A DNA stretch of 64,000 nt, taken from Bradysia coprophila (Eukaryota > Arthropoda > Insecta > Diptera > Sciaridae). Shown piece by piece: positions 47,301 to 59,081 of this stretch. A program made the translations under genes and the position numbers. The notes beneath the pieces are model-generated. The model was not told the DNA's origin. It saw nothing but the letters and a program-made list of their open reading frames with translations, and ran no database searches. How positions within the stretch are numbered: position 1 is the stretch's first letter; every line of letters starts with the position of its first letter. Where the stretch lies: positions 1,178,001-1,242,000 of the forward strand of contig NW_023504014.1 of assembly GCF_014529535.1 (NCBI RefSeq), given 5' to 3'.

Positions 47301-50300
47301 ACGAGAATTATATCCTTCAGAGCATAATATTTAAGAACCAATTATCAAAAGTTCACTAAAATTCCAAAAAAAATCCAATTTTTTTTTGCTTGTTCATAGT
47401 TTTTAAAGCTTTTTGAACTTTTCCTGATCTTTTACGAGCATTTAATTATAAAAATGCAAAGAAAAGAAATTTCTTGGGAATTTTTGGGAATTAATTCCCA
47501 AAATTCCCAAAATTCCCAAAAATTCCCTAAATTCCCAAAAATTTCCTAAATTCCCAAAAATTCCCTAAATTCCCAAAAATTCTCAAAAACGATTCCCAAA
47601 TATTAGGCTCTGCTTCGAGGCAGACACGCAGAATTCGAGTGGTGTGTGACGTTCTGCCTTATGTAAAATGGAATCCATAAAGTCCGTATTGCACTTTTTC
47701 TACTCTACACCACTTCTATTTCCCAGTACCTGCCTCATTACATATCTACTATATACAGACACTGTTGCTTGACCTTTTCTTTAAAAAAAAAATCCTCCTC
47801 CAACCTTCACGAAACGCTCTTTAAAATTGTCTTCAATCGAATTCCATCGCTCTACAACGATATGAGATCCGTAACAATAAAAATTACGACAAGTTATGTA
47901 GGTGGAGCATCTTACATGGAAACCAATCCAGCAATAAAATTTGACAATAAAACTATTTTTCTACCTTTCAATTTTCTCATATCTTACATCTCACATCATT
48001 CGACTACAGGAAAAAAAAACCAATTCCAACCAAACCAACAACGCTGTACCTAAAATATCAAAGAGAACGGCGACTAGAGAACATAACAGAACATCAAGAG
48101 ACTAAAGTCTTATTCCAAATATAACCGGCATTCGACTAGGAAGGTTTCGTTGTTGTGTGTTCTTGTTTTTGTTTGGATATTTGTTTTTCTTCGTCTTCTT
48201 GTTGTTCTTTTTGGTTTCGGTTGTAGATAAAATTCAAATTAATTTTATATTTATTTAATGCGCATTTAGATGTGAATGAATGAATATGCTTGTGTCATGA
48301 TCTAGTTAATATTTTAAAAGTTTTTTTTTTACATTTATTCTTCTTGCATAAATTTACATTCAATCAATGGACTATTTTTAATGGAAATTTGTTTGTACAA
48401 AAAAAAAACTCGATTAAGAAATGTTATATTCGTATGTATCGTTGATGAAATCAACGCAATTTTACTTGGCATTCGCCGTCTACATATTGTTATGGCATAC
48501 AAGCGTTGATTAAAATTCTTGCGCGCATAATTGTGTGTTCATTCAGGTTTCGAAAAATATTAAATTTATCAGTCAAGTCCATTGTTATTCAGGAAATACA
48601 AGCGCAAGAACGTTAAAGCATCGTCTCTTTTAATTCTACAACAAAATATTTAACTCAAGGTACCTCAAATAGGAGTCACAAGTAAATTTAAAAAAATTTA
48701 GTTTATTTGAACAAAATAATAAAATAAAATTCCGGGCAACAACGAAACAAGTAGCAGTATTGTTACCCACTTTATACTCTCAACTCATCAAAAAGAAAAA
48801 GTGTACGAAAACAACGTATATCTTTCATGCCGTGCAATAAATAAAGAATGTACGAATATTTAAATATTTAATTAACCGCAAAATATGTCAGTGAACCATC
48901 GTTTATAGTGAGAGAGTTTTGATGTGTGTGAATTAAACGTGTATGGCCTGGGGCGATTAAACAAAGTTTTACCGATTTAACGAAAAAATTAAGCAATTCA
49001 CGACGATGGATGCCTCAATTTTATTGGCATTCATTTACAGTTAAATTCAAAATTTAGGTTACACTTTTGTGTCTTTTGCTTCAGTTGGTCTTTGGTGGTC
49101 GTTGGTTGGTAGTGTAAAGAGAAAATTGCGTTTACATAGTGTATTAGAATGACGTTTCCGCAACTGAGCTTCGAACAGTGAACTTCTGCAACTGCGCTGC
49201 GAAACCTGAACTTTTTCATGTGTGTCTTTTTTTCATTGCATTTCTATACTTTTCGCCACTAGTGGTGAAACGGATTTACTTTTCACCACTCCTTCTGAAC
49301 CATTAAACGTAAATGAAAATTCTACCCTAACCAAATTTTGAACCCCGACACCAAAAATCAAAATGCTTATCGAGCAACACCCTCTAACCATTTGGCTATT
49401 GAGATATATAATCGCAGTGAACCAATTTGTGAAGCGAACAAAATTCAGTCAATTTGATCGTTCATACAGTGGAATGTATTTTAAAGGCAGAGTTATCGTT
49501 TGTTCATTTTTCACAGCTGGTTGCAGAAAACGTTGAATGCAACACGTTGCGAAAGTGGTAGTTTTTGTCACACAATGTGGTTGTCAAACTCGCTTCGCTC
49601 GTTTGATAACATCACATCTATAGAGTGACAAAAATTACCACTTTTCGCAACTAGTTGCATAAATTACTATTTTCATGCTTTTCACTAGTGACAAAAAGTA
49701 ACTGGTGGTTACAGGCAGAAACCAATAAATTGATCGATAAAAAGAGAAATTTATGAATTGCGGTACAATCGAAAGCCGGAATTGTAGACACAAAACCATG
49801 ACAGTGAATGATTAATTGGAAAGGGTTTCTAGGGAAATTGAAAGTTCTTTTTTGATGTATTTGCATTTCGATAGTTCACTTCTCGCAGCTTGCGTTGTGT
49901 GCAATTAGGTGTTTTTGTCACACGATATGATTGTCAAACGAGCGAAGCGACATCTAGTGACAAAAACAACTGCATTCCGCAATTTTTTTTGCATAAATAA
50001 CTATTGCTACACTATGTAAACGCACTTATTTCTCTTTACACGTACGATTGAATGAGAATACGCGTCTATTCACTGATGTATGAAAAAAGAGAAACGATCA
50101 GCTGAAACCGAAACAAAATGTGTAACCTTAATGTAGCCCTTCTACACTACTATTTACTATACGGAGCAAGTTCTCTACTTGTCGAATAATTGATCAAATT
50201 TTATGTGCAAAAGTAGTTAGGTAGTTAACATTGAAACTACAGTAACACTCATCTCATTTTGAACTGAAATTGCATTGCCAGTATTCCTTAAAATTGAATG

Positions 50301-53300
50301 TGATTTACGTTCAACATCCTAGTACTTTGTGTCAATCGATGCCTACAAGAGAATGAGTTTCTTTTAATTGACAGCGACACCTCACAAATCGTGAATCCAA
50401 TGTTTGGATTGAATTAAGCCTAAGACTCTAACGTTTGGTTAAAACTAACCAAAATATTGGCAAATGTTGGGAAAAATGGTTGTTTAAGGGTTCATTGACT
50501 GTAGAAGACTTTAAAAATGAATTAGAGGCTAATGAAAGTTTGCCAAATCCATTTTCATTTAAAATTGCAAGTTCTGAATGAATTTTCCTTTCAGCCCTTC
50601 ATATAACTGAGGACGTGCTTCATCTACAGAACTTCGATTTTTGCGTAGGCATCACCTATCGTGAAACGATTTTATCAGGGTGGGACGATCACCTAGGTGA
50701 TCTTGAAACACAGATCTTGTGATCCTTTGTTTCCTTCCCGGTCATCATTTAAATCAAGACAACCTTCCGGTCGCCGACAGGAATCTGTCCAAAGTGGCAG
50801 GTCCCAGGGCGACAACTTCGGAGGGATGTACGACGTAATCTCCAAGGAGCCTGCGTCTTAGTTGAAGATATTTAGGACATTCACAAATGACGTGTATGCC
50901 CGTTTCTTCTTCTAATCCGCAGGAGCACCAAGGAGTCGCCGAGAGCCTTAGCTTATTGAGGTGCCGATTCAGCCCACAGTGTCCAGTAATTGCACCAACC
51001 ACCCTCCTTATGCATTTCCGGTCCATACTGAGCAAATCTTTGGCCCATCTAGCGTTCGGCCTCGGGACGAATCGCTTCGTGTGAGCGCCTCCCTCGTACG
51101 CATTCCAGCGCTCCAAGTGTTTACCCTCCACCCATTTCGATCTCGCTTTTGCGCATATCGAATCGGGTATAGGTAGGTACGGTTCAAGCCCGTCTATCGT
51201 GAAACGATTGCTTTCAAAGTGCCTTTACAGATCCCCTCGCATACGCGAGAGTATTATTAGCCACTTGATCAGAAAGCATATTTTATCGATGGGATAATCC
51301 CTTCAACGCAAGAACTGTGTCGGGAAGGCAATATCCCTATCCCATATTTTCTCTCGAATTTGTCAACATTTTCTTAGATGCGAGATTCCTCAATTTTCCC
51401 AAACATTATTTTTGGGAAAATTGAGAAAAACGTGTGAAAATGTTTTCCCACAAACAGTCACTCCTCCAAAATAGTCCCAAGACTCGCAAGAGTGATTTAT
51501 CCCCTCCTATTCCAAACAATCAAATCACGACTCAAAAATTTGCTGATATAACATATCAGTCCACATGCATTACACTTCACACATGAAAACCCTCGACTAT
51601 AAATTTGAACTTGAAACGAAATTTTCATTAATTGTGTGTTCGTTTATTTTATATATTTCACCAGACCAGAGATAATAAATGTATATTCAACGCTTCGATT
51701 GGAATACGTAACGTACACAACACATTGGATGAATTGAACTTAAATATAAATGAAATGCAACTGTTCTAATATCGCATCGTGAATTCAATGTTATTTTAAA
51801 TATTGGTGTCGTTGGTGTCATTACAATTTTCGATTATTATTTCTCCGTTCGGTGAGTGAGATCATGACGTCGGATTACATACAACCGGATTACACCATTG
51901 GCAGTAACGGTCTTCCGAATATTTTGAATAAAAAGTGTGACAAGGCAATGCCTCGCGAATTGGCATTTAAAACGATTGCCGATAACGTAGATAGCAACAG
52001 AAAATTGCTGAAAAACCGAAACAACCAACTGAACAATCAAATGAATAATCAACTGTTTGCAATCACCGTCAATCAACGGAATGTGAGCAGTTGTACGAGT
52101 GAATTGGAACACCATGGCGGAGTAGATAAGAAACTGAAAGACAAATACAATCGGCGAATACGAGACTGTCGTGTCGATGGTACATAATTTTAGCAAATTA
52201 GAATTAAATTTTTGTATTTTTTGTGATAACAAGCTTTGTAAAGAGAAAAAAGACGAAAAAAAAAATTAAAAAAAAAAATTAGAAAAAAATGTAGAACGAA
52301 ACGTGTGTCGAATTAAAATCATTCACAGCATCTAGACAGAAATGCCTATAAAATAATTAGTAACACATTGAGAGTGGCGCGCTGTTGATGCTATAATGTT
52401 ATCATCGTCTGCTAAAGATAAAATTCACATCACAAGAGTATATGGCATCAAAAGTAACAGCAAAGCTATAATCAATGCGTAGACCCAAATGCCGAGTGTG
52501 ATAAATTGAGTTGCGTAAAAATGTAAGTCTCGCACGGAGCATTGATCAAGCACACGTGGTTTGTATATGCGGCCAGAATTATAGAGAATTGTGTATGCGC
52601 ATGGTTCGTTGAGCTTATTTATTTTTAGTTCGTTGGTTTAACAGTCGACCGTATTGTGGTAGTTGACACAATTTTGAAGTGCGATTTGTCTAATTTTATT
52701 GGCGAAATGTAAATATTTTGCCTTCGACAGTTACGACTAAAGAAGCATCCAAAATGAATGCGAAATCTCGCAGAGTGAGCTCACTACTATGAAAAGTTGA
52801 ATCAAAATCTCACAGTCAATACTCCAACGCTACACGCACGGTGGGGTTGAACAAAACTTAAAAAGAGTCGCGACACCACCTCTGATTTTTTTTTTCGAGG
52901 GACTCGAGTACTATAGAGAACCACATTCAGTTCGCGGATCCATCCAGCCGTTTCGGAGAACCGGCACTCATGGCCGTGCGGGACCGATGAGTCAATTTGA
53001 ATAGAGATTGTTATCGCAACGGATAGAGGGACTAATTCTAAGCTAATTCGTGTTGAAATGGCTTCCCTCAACAACTTGACCACGTAGCTACAGCCAGCTA
53101 AAGTCGAAAATTCGACATCTTTGAATGGTGATATGTCCAAGACGAAGAAAGTTTGAAACTCTTTGAATGGCTATATCGGTAGAGGATTCCATGCTCTATT
53201 AAACGCCGAAAATGGATTTTACAAAATTTGTCTGAATTGTACAATATTTGAAAAATTTTATTTTCACCATCCTCGGCGAAACTAGGACTCATCTGCAATA

Positions 53301-56300
53301 CACAGATTGATCATGTCTGCAACAAAACAATAATGGCTGATCAGCCAGCAGTATTAGCTTTCCAACGATACCACACTTGGCATACCAGCCTCACAACAAG
53401 TATCTGTTACGACATTTTGTTTGTAGCAAGGCCACTCTACGACGAAATTTTCAATTTATTATCTCCATCTTCAAGTTCCCGTTACTTTAAGATGAGTGGA
53501 ATTGATGTCCATTCTTCATAAATAAGTGGTTTAAGTTATTTGAAGCAATTCTGACATTAATTAAGTGTATCAGGAGTCGGTTAAAGCTGATTTCGCTACA
53601 TGTTAGAGGAAATTTACCCCGAAGATATGTGGAAATCAGCTTTAACCGACTCCAGATGCACGTAATCATTGTAAAAAATAACTCGAACCACTTATTTATG
53701 AAGAATGGATAACAATTCCACTCATCCGAAAGGAACGGGCACTTGAAGAAAGATGAGAAATCATGTCCGGAGCGATAGCGGGGGACTTGACGCAGTCTAA
53801 CTTCCAAAAAAAGAACGAAGAAAATTTTTTGAGACGCGGCAACTATATATAGCCGAACATTTCAGTTTCTACCCTTTGGTTTATATCACCACACAACACA
53901 TATTCTATTTTATTCTCGCTTCAAATACGAGCAAAACGAGCTATCACTCGACTATGTAGGTTTAAAATTGCCGGAGATACATCGTTTTGAAATTGGTCAC
54001 TTTTCATACAAAATACACCAAATTGACTTTTCCCAAACAATCAAAATCTTTCAACTTACTCTGTAGTCTGTATGTTTCTATCTATCTATCTATCTATCGA
54101 CGGTCGATCTCGGAAACCAGTCAGCCAATCTCCATGAAATTTTGCAGGAACCTCAGGGTGGGCATAATAATGAATATGTGGTACGTCATTACCCCAGGAA
54201 AAACCAAAATTTTGTTTTATTGGCCTCGAAGTGGTTTCTGAGTGTGGTTTTCGAGGGTCGGGAACGCGCTTTCGGCTGTAGCTTAGCTGTATTGAAACCT
54301 TTAGAGGCGTGCGACCCATCAAATGAAAGGTATTCGTAACACGATTCGAATAAAAAAATAATTTAAAAAATCGGGGCAGATTCGTTTGAGCTAGAGTGAT
54401 TAGAGTGACCAAATTTTGAGCTACTCGAGCGTAGGATGAAAGGACTAATATTTTTGCGATTATGAGAGATAGAGAGTTACTTTCTTCGGCAAAGTCTCAG
54501 AGTTTTACGAGCAGAACAGAGGGGCATATGTGAAAAATGTCGAAAGTTGTAAATTGGGGTTTTGGAGATATTTCTTGAATGGTGGCAGATAGAGAATTAC
54601 TTTCTTCGGCAAAGTCTCAGAGTTTTACGAGTAGAAAAGAAGGGCATTTGTGAAAAATGTCGAAAGTTGGAAATGGGTGGGTCAATTGGGGTTTTAGAGA
54701 TATTTCTTGAATGGTGGCAGATTTTCGTCAAATTTCGAATTTCGTCAAATTTCGAATTTCGTCAAATTTTCGATTTTCGTCAAATTTTCAAATTTCGTCA
54801 AATTTTCGAATTTCGTCAAATTTTCAAATTTCGTCAAATTTTTGATTTTCGTCAAATTTCGTCAAATTTTCGATTTTAGTCAAATTTTCAAATTTCGTCA
54901 AATTTTCGAATTTCGTCAAATTTTCAAATTTCGTCAAATTTTCGAATTTCGTCAAATTTTGTCAAATTTTCGAATTTCGTCAAATTTCGTCAAATTTTCA
55001 AATTTCTTCAAATTTTCGAATTTCGTCAAATTTCGTCAAATTTTCGAATTTCGATTTTCGTCAAATTTTCGATTTTCCTCGAATTTTCGTCGAATTTTCG
55101 ATTTTCAAATTTTCGATTTTCGTCAAATTTTCGAATTTCGTCAAAATTTTCGATTTTCGTCGAATTTTCGATTTTCGTCGAATTTTCGATTTTCGTCAAA
55201 TTTTCAAACTGTTATAAAAAGCAGTGTTCTAAAACTTCTAAAACGAGTGATATCCCAACAAAAATCTCTTCGAGAAAAGTGTGACGCAGTCTTTGAAATA
55301 CAATTTCTAAAATGAATTTTACACCCAATTAGTTCAAACAAGCTGGCTTAGTTTTTCTCATCATCTGCCAAATAATTTTTACCAAAAAAAAAATTTGACT
55401 GGAAACAACCAAAATTTTACCAAAAAAATCTGCGTTTACAGGAAAATATGCTTAGCAGACAAATCACCCCGGAACCCACACACTGTCTACGTTTACTTGC
55501 TATGACAATTTCCATTGAATTCGTTTTTGTAGACGTGCACCTGCTCGTACTGCAATAACGCGAGCAAATAGGAACAAAGCAACTCACCGAAAAAGGCTGT
55601 CCGAAATGAGAAGAGTTTCTATGGCTTGCGACTCAGCAGCTTTCATCACATGTTTTTTACCATAAAAAGCTTTTGCCGGTTCCGACTGAAGGATGGAGTA
55701 AAATGTTTCCAGCGACTTGACCTCACCGGCAGCCTTTGTGTCGGACATCTTCGACACAACCGACGGATCTTGAAGGATTTCTTTCAACGAATGCTTGAAT
55801 CCGGACGACGAATGCACCAGCATGAATTTACTTCGGTTTTCTAGGAGCACCTGAAATCAGATGTTTGAACATCCGGTGCTAATCAACGTGCGCCGACATC
55901 ACCAATTTACCTTATTGTCCGATTTGACAGCCTGCTGGATCATAAATTCGAAGAACTGGTCCTTGACGAATCCGGGCGATGCGACCAGAACGCATTTAAC
56001 GACAACAAAATTGATGTGACGCATAATGCCTTGCATTACGGCCTCGTAGAATTTGTTTAAACCCTTTTCGTGCTGGGACACATTTCCTTTACGCTTCCGT
56101 GGAATATTTACGTCAATTTTGCTGCGCACTATTGTCATACTGGATTGAATCAAGCAGATGTGGGCCAAACCTTCTTGCATTATTACAGCGCCCAAATCGG
56201 CATGCTGCGTAACGTCACACGCCATTTCTATTCGTTCCAGCGATATCGAATCCCATTCCGGTTTGAATAATTCAAATTTCCTATTGAGTTCCAGATCGAG

Positions 56301-56737
56301 CGTATGATATGCACCCATCTGTACACCGCAAGAACAAAACATTCGTTAACATCGAGTGCTGGCTTGCGAACCGAATTGGCTACTCACTTTAACATATTGA
56401 TTTTCCTCAACGTTTCGACCTTTGAGGCGCAGCACACAGGCCTGAGTATCGAAATCAATGTTTTCCACGGATATCTTGAGTGTTGTCCGGATCCTATTAC
56501 TACTCGATGATCCAGTGGCAGTTTCATTTTGTACTTTTCGAATTGTCGTGGAACGGACATTGTCTCCTTCGGATATTAAATTGTATGCGTGCCACATGTC
56601 TTCAGACTCTTCCGGAATCAGTATAACAGATCTGTAAAGTAACGAACAAAAACGTTAGCAACGAATCGTCAACATAGTTTTGACAATCAGTCTTACCCCG
56701 CACCACCCTTATCGACTCTATTGCTAACTAACTTCAT
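44331..56737 (-). CDS. pelo: Pelota (Dom34 homologue), 6 exons with a 10.4 kb intron
   Basis: Pelota, with Hbs1, recognises stalled ribosomes with an empty A site and starts no-go and non-stop mRNA decay; in flies it also affects germ-line stem cells. Exons on the minus strand: 56737-56697, 56631-56388, 56318-55911, 55850-55588, 45167-45061 and 44428-44331; all phases close to 386 aa (human 385). Signatures: [36 protein letters not shown]-like [102 protein letters not shown] and GVAAILRFP, ending in an acidic tail. Intron 4 (55587-45168) is more than 100 times longer than the other introns and contains most of the repeats between 45 and 55.5 kb. Confidence 0.96.
45168..45911. other. Pelota intron 4, 3' part, nothing recognised
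   Basis: AT-rich intron sequence, with ATTTCGTTAAATT-type degenerate words near 45780-45890 but no gene. Confidence 0.4.
46214..47320. mobile_element. single arm of the HS2ST-intron foldback family, interrupted
   Basis: Words such as GTGGTCTCCGATTTTAAGGA, CAGAGGGTACCGAAAACCTT and GACCTACAATTAGAGTATAC match, in order, the left arm of the element at 19515-20650. The match is split at 46428/47217 by a TTAA-flanked insertion. Only one arm is present. Confidence 0.75.
46429..47216. mobile_element. 788-bp MITE with TTAA duplication (piggyBac-like)
   Basis: Starts GAGCAGTCTACACTCCGACC and ends in its near mirror GGTCGGAGTGTAGATTGCTC. TTAA lies directly outside each end (46425-46428 and 47217-47220), the target of piggyBac elements. 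The arms are about 130 bp. Open frames inside are short and unrecognised. Confidence 0.82.
47613..49111. other. Pelota intron 4, central AT-rich part
   Basis: About 1.5 kb without any recognised gene or repeat family. Poly-T and poly-A runs are frequent. Confidence 0.4.
49112..50041. mobile_element. 930-bp inverted-repeat element, GTGTAAAGAGA ends
   Basis: Ends GTGTAAAGAGAAAATTGCGT and the mirror of GTGTAAAGAGAAATAAGTGC, with GTTTACATAGTGTA inside both. A 3-bp gta occurs on both outer sides. Internal words such as CAAACTCGCTTCGCTCGTTT recur at 49590 and, mirrored, at 49935. The superfamily is uncertain. Confidence 0.6.
50042..50753. other. Pelota intron 4, nothing recognised
   Basis: No supported feature. 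Confidence 0.35.
50754..51195 (-). pseudogene. non-LTR retrotransposon fragment (C-terminal end of ORF2)
   Basis: About 145 codons on the minus strand read [18 protein letters not shown], then [16 protein letters not shown] and the cysteine/histidine pattern [20 protein letters not shown] with a following LRRRLLG. This is typical of the 3' end (RNase H-side and zinc-knuckle-like region) of Jockey/R1/LOA-type elements. The reverse transcriptase and upstream parts are absent, so it is a 5'-truncated relic. The frame is intact over the fragment, suggesting modest age. Confidence 0.75.
51196..51863. other. Pelota intron 4, nothing recognised
   Basis: No supported feature; a short mirror GGGAAAATTGAGAA/CTCAATTTTCCC occurs near 51390. 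Confidence 0.35.
51864..52187 (+). CDS. possible hypothetical gene or exon inside the Pelota intron (107 aa)
   Basis: From ATG 51864 a 107-codon frame encodes a polar, Asn/Lys-rich peptide ([20 protein letters not shown] at the start, later [11 protein letters not shown]), ending at TAA 52185. Codon choice looks more like the real genes here than like random AT-rich frames. The frame stays open upstream of the ATG, so it could be a terminal exon. The opposite strand is also open over this span, which weakens the case. No family was recognised. Confidence 0.3.
   Translation: MTSDYIQPDYTIGSNGLPNILNKKCDKAMPRELAFKTIADNVDSNRKLLKNRNNQLNNQMNNQLFAITVNQRNVSSCTSELEHHGGVDKKLKDKYNRRIRDCRVDGT
52188..53492. 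other. Pelota intron 4, 5' part, nothing recognised
   Basis: No gene or repeat family could be supported. Confidence 0.35.
53493..53732. mobile_element. 240-bp foldback
   Basis: Arms of about 105 bp: CATTCTTCATAAATAAGTGG on the left and its mirror on the right; also CAGGAGTCGGTTAAAGCTGA with its mirror. The loop is about 30 bp. No target duplication was identified. Confidence 0.6.
53760..55435 (-). mobile_element. composite foldback/minisatellite repeat, copy 3 (reverse orientation)
   Basis: Read on the minus strand it has the same order: foldback half (about 55435-55250; the other arm is missing), a longer 18-bp minisatellite (about 55205-54720), a middle whose GAAGAAAGTAATTCTCTATC segment is duplicated (54480-54720), a short GATA array (54076-54101) and the tail to CATGATTTC. 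It lies in Pelota intron 4. Confidence 0.78.
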
Positions 56738-57058
56738 GTTTTGATTCTGAATTTCTGTGTGTTCGAAACGACAATTTGTTATAGTATCACTTTAGATAAC
56801 GGCACCGATGGCATTTAAATAGTAGAACCGAGGATAACATTTCCCTTTTTTCATTTAATTTCTTATTTACTATTTTACCACGTTACGTTCACGTCATGTC
56901 ATGACATTTGTTTTTGTGCATGAAATGCACTCATCGCCGTTTTCGAATATGGAGAATGAAAACGATGAAAACCACCGATTTCAGGATGTTTCGGACAGCG
57001 GTCAAGATTCAAACGAACGGCTGTGTATGATTTTTGTATTTGTATAGTTGCAGAATGT
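56738..57058. other. upstream region of Pelota
   Basis: Presumed promoter and 5' UTR of the minus-strand Pelota gene. No distinct element was identified. Confidence 0.35.
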
Positions 57059-57237
57059 CAAAGTTCTGAAAGAACAGGTTAAGACAACCACAGAGGGTGA
57101 CACTAAATTTCATAAACGCACTCACTACAGATAGTGTGAGAAATCAACTAAAAATAAAATATTTTTGACGCAAATTGTGTCTCACCGCCTTCGTGATCAA
57201 CTCAGAGTTGTCTTAACCTGTTCTTCAAGAACCTTGG
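57059..57237. mobile_element. uninterrupted 179-bp MITE of the CAAGGTTCTG family
   Basis: Starts CAAAGTTCTGAAAGAACAGG and ends in the mirror CAAGAACCTTG. The flanks cagaatgt and caaaatgt agree at 7 of 8 positions, consistent with a slightly worn 8-bp duplication. It is the simplest copy of the family that is interrupted at 1942-3981. Confidence 0.72.
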
Positions 57238-57466
57238 CAAAATGTACATTTTGCTTTAATTAGATCATCTTTATTGGTTGCTTCATTGGTCTATCTTCAA
57301 ACGTTGGAAATTAAACGTAATTTTACTTAATACACGCGAGATATGAAGAAAGACGCTCATATAATTACTCGTTTTTCTATTTTTCTTTATCCTTCTTCAA
57401 AATTTGTGTATATTTAAAGAACGGATTGAGGAATCCGTATAATTGTGTGCGACTTTCACGCGTATA

Positions 57467-57605
57467 CAGATTGTTTAAAGAGGTGAAAAAAATGTCACCC
57501 ATCGAACTCATTTAAATTTCCATGCAAATTTTGACATATCACCCATCGAAACCAATTGTTCAATTTTCTTTTTGCTCTCTTCTTTCGCGCTTCTAACACT
57601 CTATA
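57467..57605. mobile_element. diverged copy of the TGTTCAAAGAG MITE
   Basis: CACCCATCGAACTCATTTAA, ATTTTGACATATCACCCATC and a CTAACACTCTATAT end follow the same order as in the pair at 28946-29303, with many substitutions. Confidence 0.5.
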
Positions 57606-57892
57606 TTATAGAAAATCACAAATAAACAACTGTAACGATTCTTTTGTTATTTCCAGCGTTTGAAAATAGAGAAATGAAGCAACGAATAAAGATGCTCTCA
57701 TTACGCAAAAAATCGAGCAAAAATTATTGCAATCTCCACAGTTCCGTTACATATTCAGTGAAACTCTGAAATGCAAAAGAATAAAGATTACCATGCGATG
57801 GGGCCGAAAATTAAGATTGATTTTAGGTAATTTTTGTTTAATCACCATTCAATGAAAATAAATTTTTCCTTGACCGTAAAGTTAAAGGTCTT

Positions 57893-58108
57893 AAGTATAT
57901 AGTTTCCACTTAAAAAGAGAACTCCGTTTAGCCTCCGTTTACATGACAGTTGTAAAATAGAACAAAAGAACTGTCACGCAAACGGAGTGGAAATTGAATT
58001 TATTTCAATTTTTTACTCCGTTTACTTGACATTTCCTTTGTTCTATTTTACAACTGTCATGTAAACGGAGGCTAAACGGAGTGCTCTTTTTAAGTGGAAA
58101 CTATACTT
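57893..58108. mobile_element. palindromic MULE-like MITE, copy 2
   Basis: About 95% identical to the element at 30436-30648, with the same AAGTATA..GTTTCCACTTAA end and its mirror. The flanks do not show a clear duplication here. Confidence 0.72.
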
Positions 58109-58254
58109 TACTGTTCTTCATCCAAATTTTTCTTTCGTATTTCAGTCAAACTCGGCTGGAATACAAAAGAATTGGATTAGGTCTCTTTCGCGTCGCTATG
58201 TGTAGAAAGTACGAACAGTTAAACGCACGGAATTTTTGGTAGTTTTCTCGTTTT

Positions 58255-58560
58255 TTTTTGAATTTTACTAGGGTGACACTACGCTAGCAAATCTTGTCCC
58301 ACCTACTTCCATTGGGAACTATTGGCGTCTATTGTTGACAATATTGCCGTTTATTGGTAACTATCGGTGTCTATTGACTGATATTGGTGTCTATTGACGG
58401 CTATTGGTGTGTATTGACGACCATTGGCATCAAAAACCACCTGACACAGTATTTTCCCGCGTAATCCACCTGACACAGTATTTTCCCGCGTGATTCTTTA
58501 TCGGAACAGTCACAAATAGTCGCCAATAGCCACCAATAGACGCCAAAATCGCACTTTTTT
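58255..58560. repeat. degenerate TATTGGTGTCTATTG repeats and a 30-bp duplication
   Basis: Words of the form CTATTGGTGTCTATTGAC recur about six times at 58310-58430. CCACCTGACACAGTATTTTC plus CCGCGT then occurs twice in tandem (about 58437-58496). Mirror words CGCCAATAGCCACCAATAGA follow near 58520. Confidence 0.6.
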
Positions 58561-59081
58561 GGTCATAGGTATGAAAACTTTGTTCTACTCGACTAATTCA
58601 GTACGTCAAGTTCATGCATAACATGTTTTGGCTTATACATTTTATTTAAGCCATCAAATTCACGTCAGTCGGCACAATGCACACATTTTCTGTTTTATAA
58701 AAGAGGTCTAAGAATGTAAAAAGAGGGGTCTGAGTGCAAATGGTTAAGACTGATTCTTGTTTTATTTATCGAAGTGTTTGAATACTTACCACCCTTTACC
58801 ATCAGGGCATGCATCAAACTCATTGCTCGAGTGCAATTTGATTCGAATTTCGAAAACTTATCGACAAGGTGAAAGAAATCAAGTTCGCAAATCAAATCAG
58901 TTTGACTTTAGCGAGAAAAAAGAAACGATTAAAATTAAAGTCGTTTCTGCAGGAGACTATTGTGAAATTCTAGCTTTACTAATCAAACAAATTAACAAAA
59001 AACTGTAAGTCTTCATGTCGAGTGTACTAGTTTTGTCGGATTGATATTAAAAAAATTTATTTTATTCTCTACACAAGCGAT
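58561..59081. other. upstream region of Iwr1 homologue
   Basis: Presumed promoter and 5' UTR; no clear gene or element. Confidence 0.35.

Larger units (their letters stand above)
45912..47612. mobile_element. hAT-type element, 1701 bp, holding two further nested elements
   Basis: Terminal repeats CAGAGTCTAATATTTG and CAAATATTAGGCTCTG are flanked by an exact 8-bp duplication cttcgagg (45904-45911 and 47613-47620). Both subterminal zones are made of AATTCCCAAA/AATTCCCTAA repeats (45930-46150 and 47480-47590). A foldback arm and, inside that, a TTAA-flanked MITE are nested in the middle. Confidence 0.85.

Noticed and set aside
47769-48053. 94-codon frame in the Pelota intron
   Set aside because: No recognisable motif, AT-driven composition and no splice or polyadenylation context.
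51837-52232. 131-codon minus-strand frame
   Set aside because: It is the hydrophobic shadow of the polar plus-strand frame; stop-free antisense is common for such Asn/Lys-rich sequence.
53333-53521. 62-codon frame [13 protein letters not shown]...
   Set aside because: Its 3' part lies in an inverted-repeat foldback and no family motif is present.
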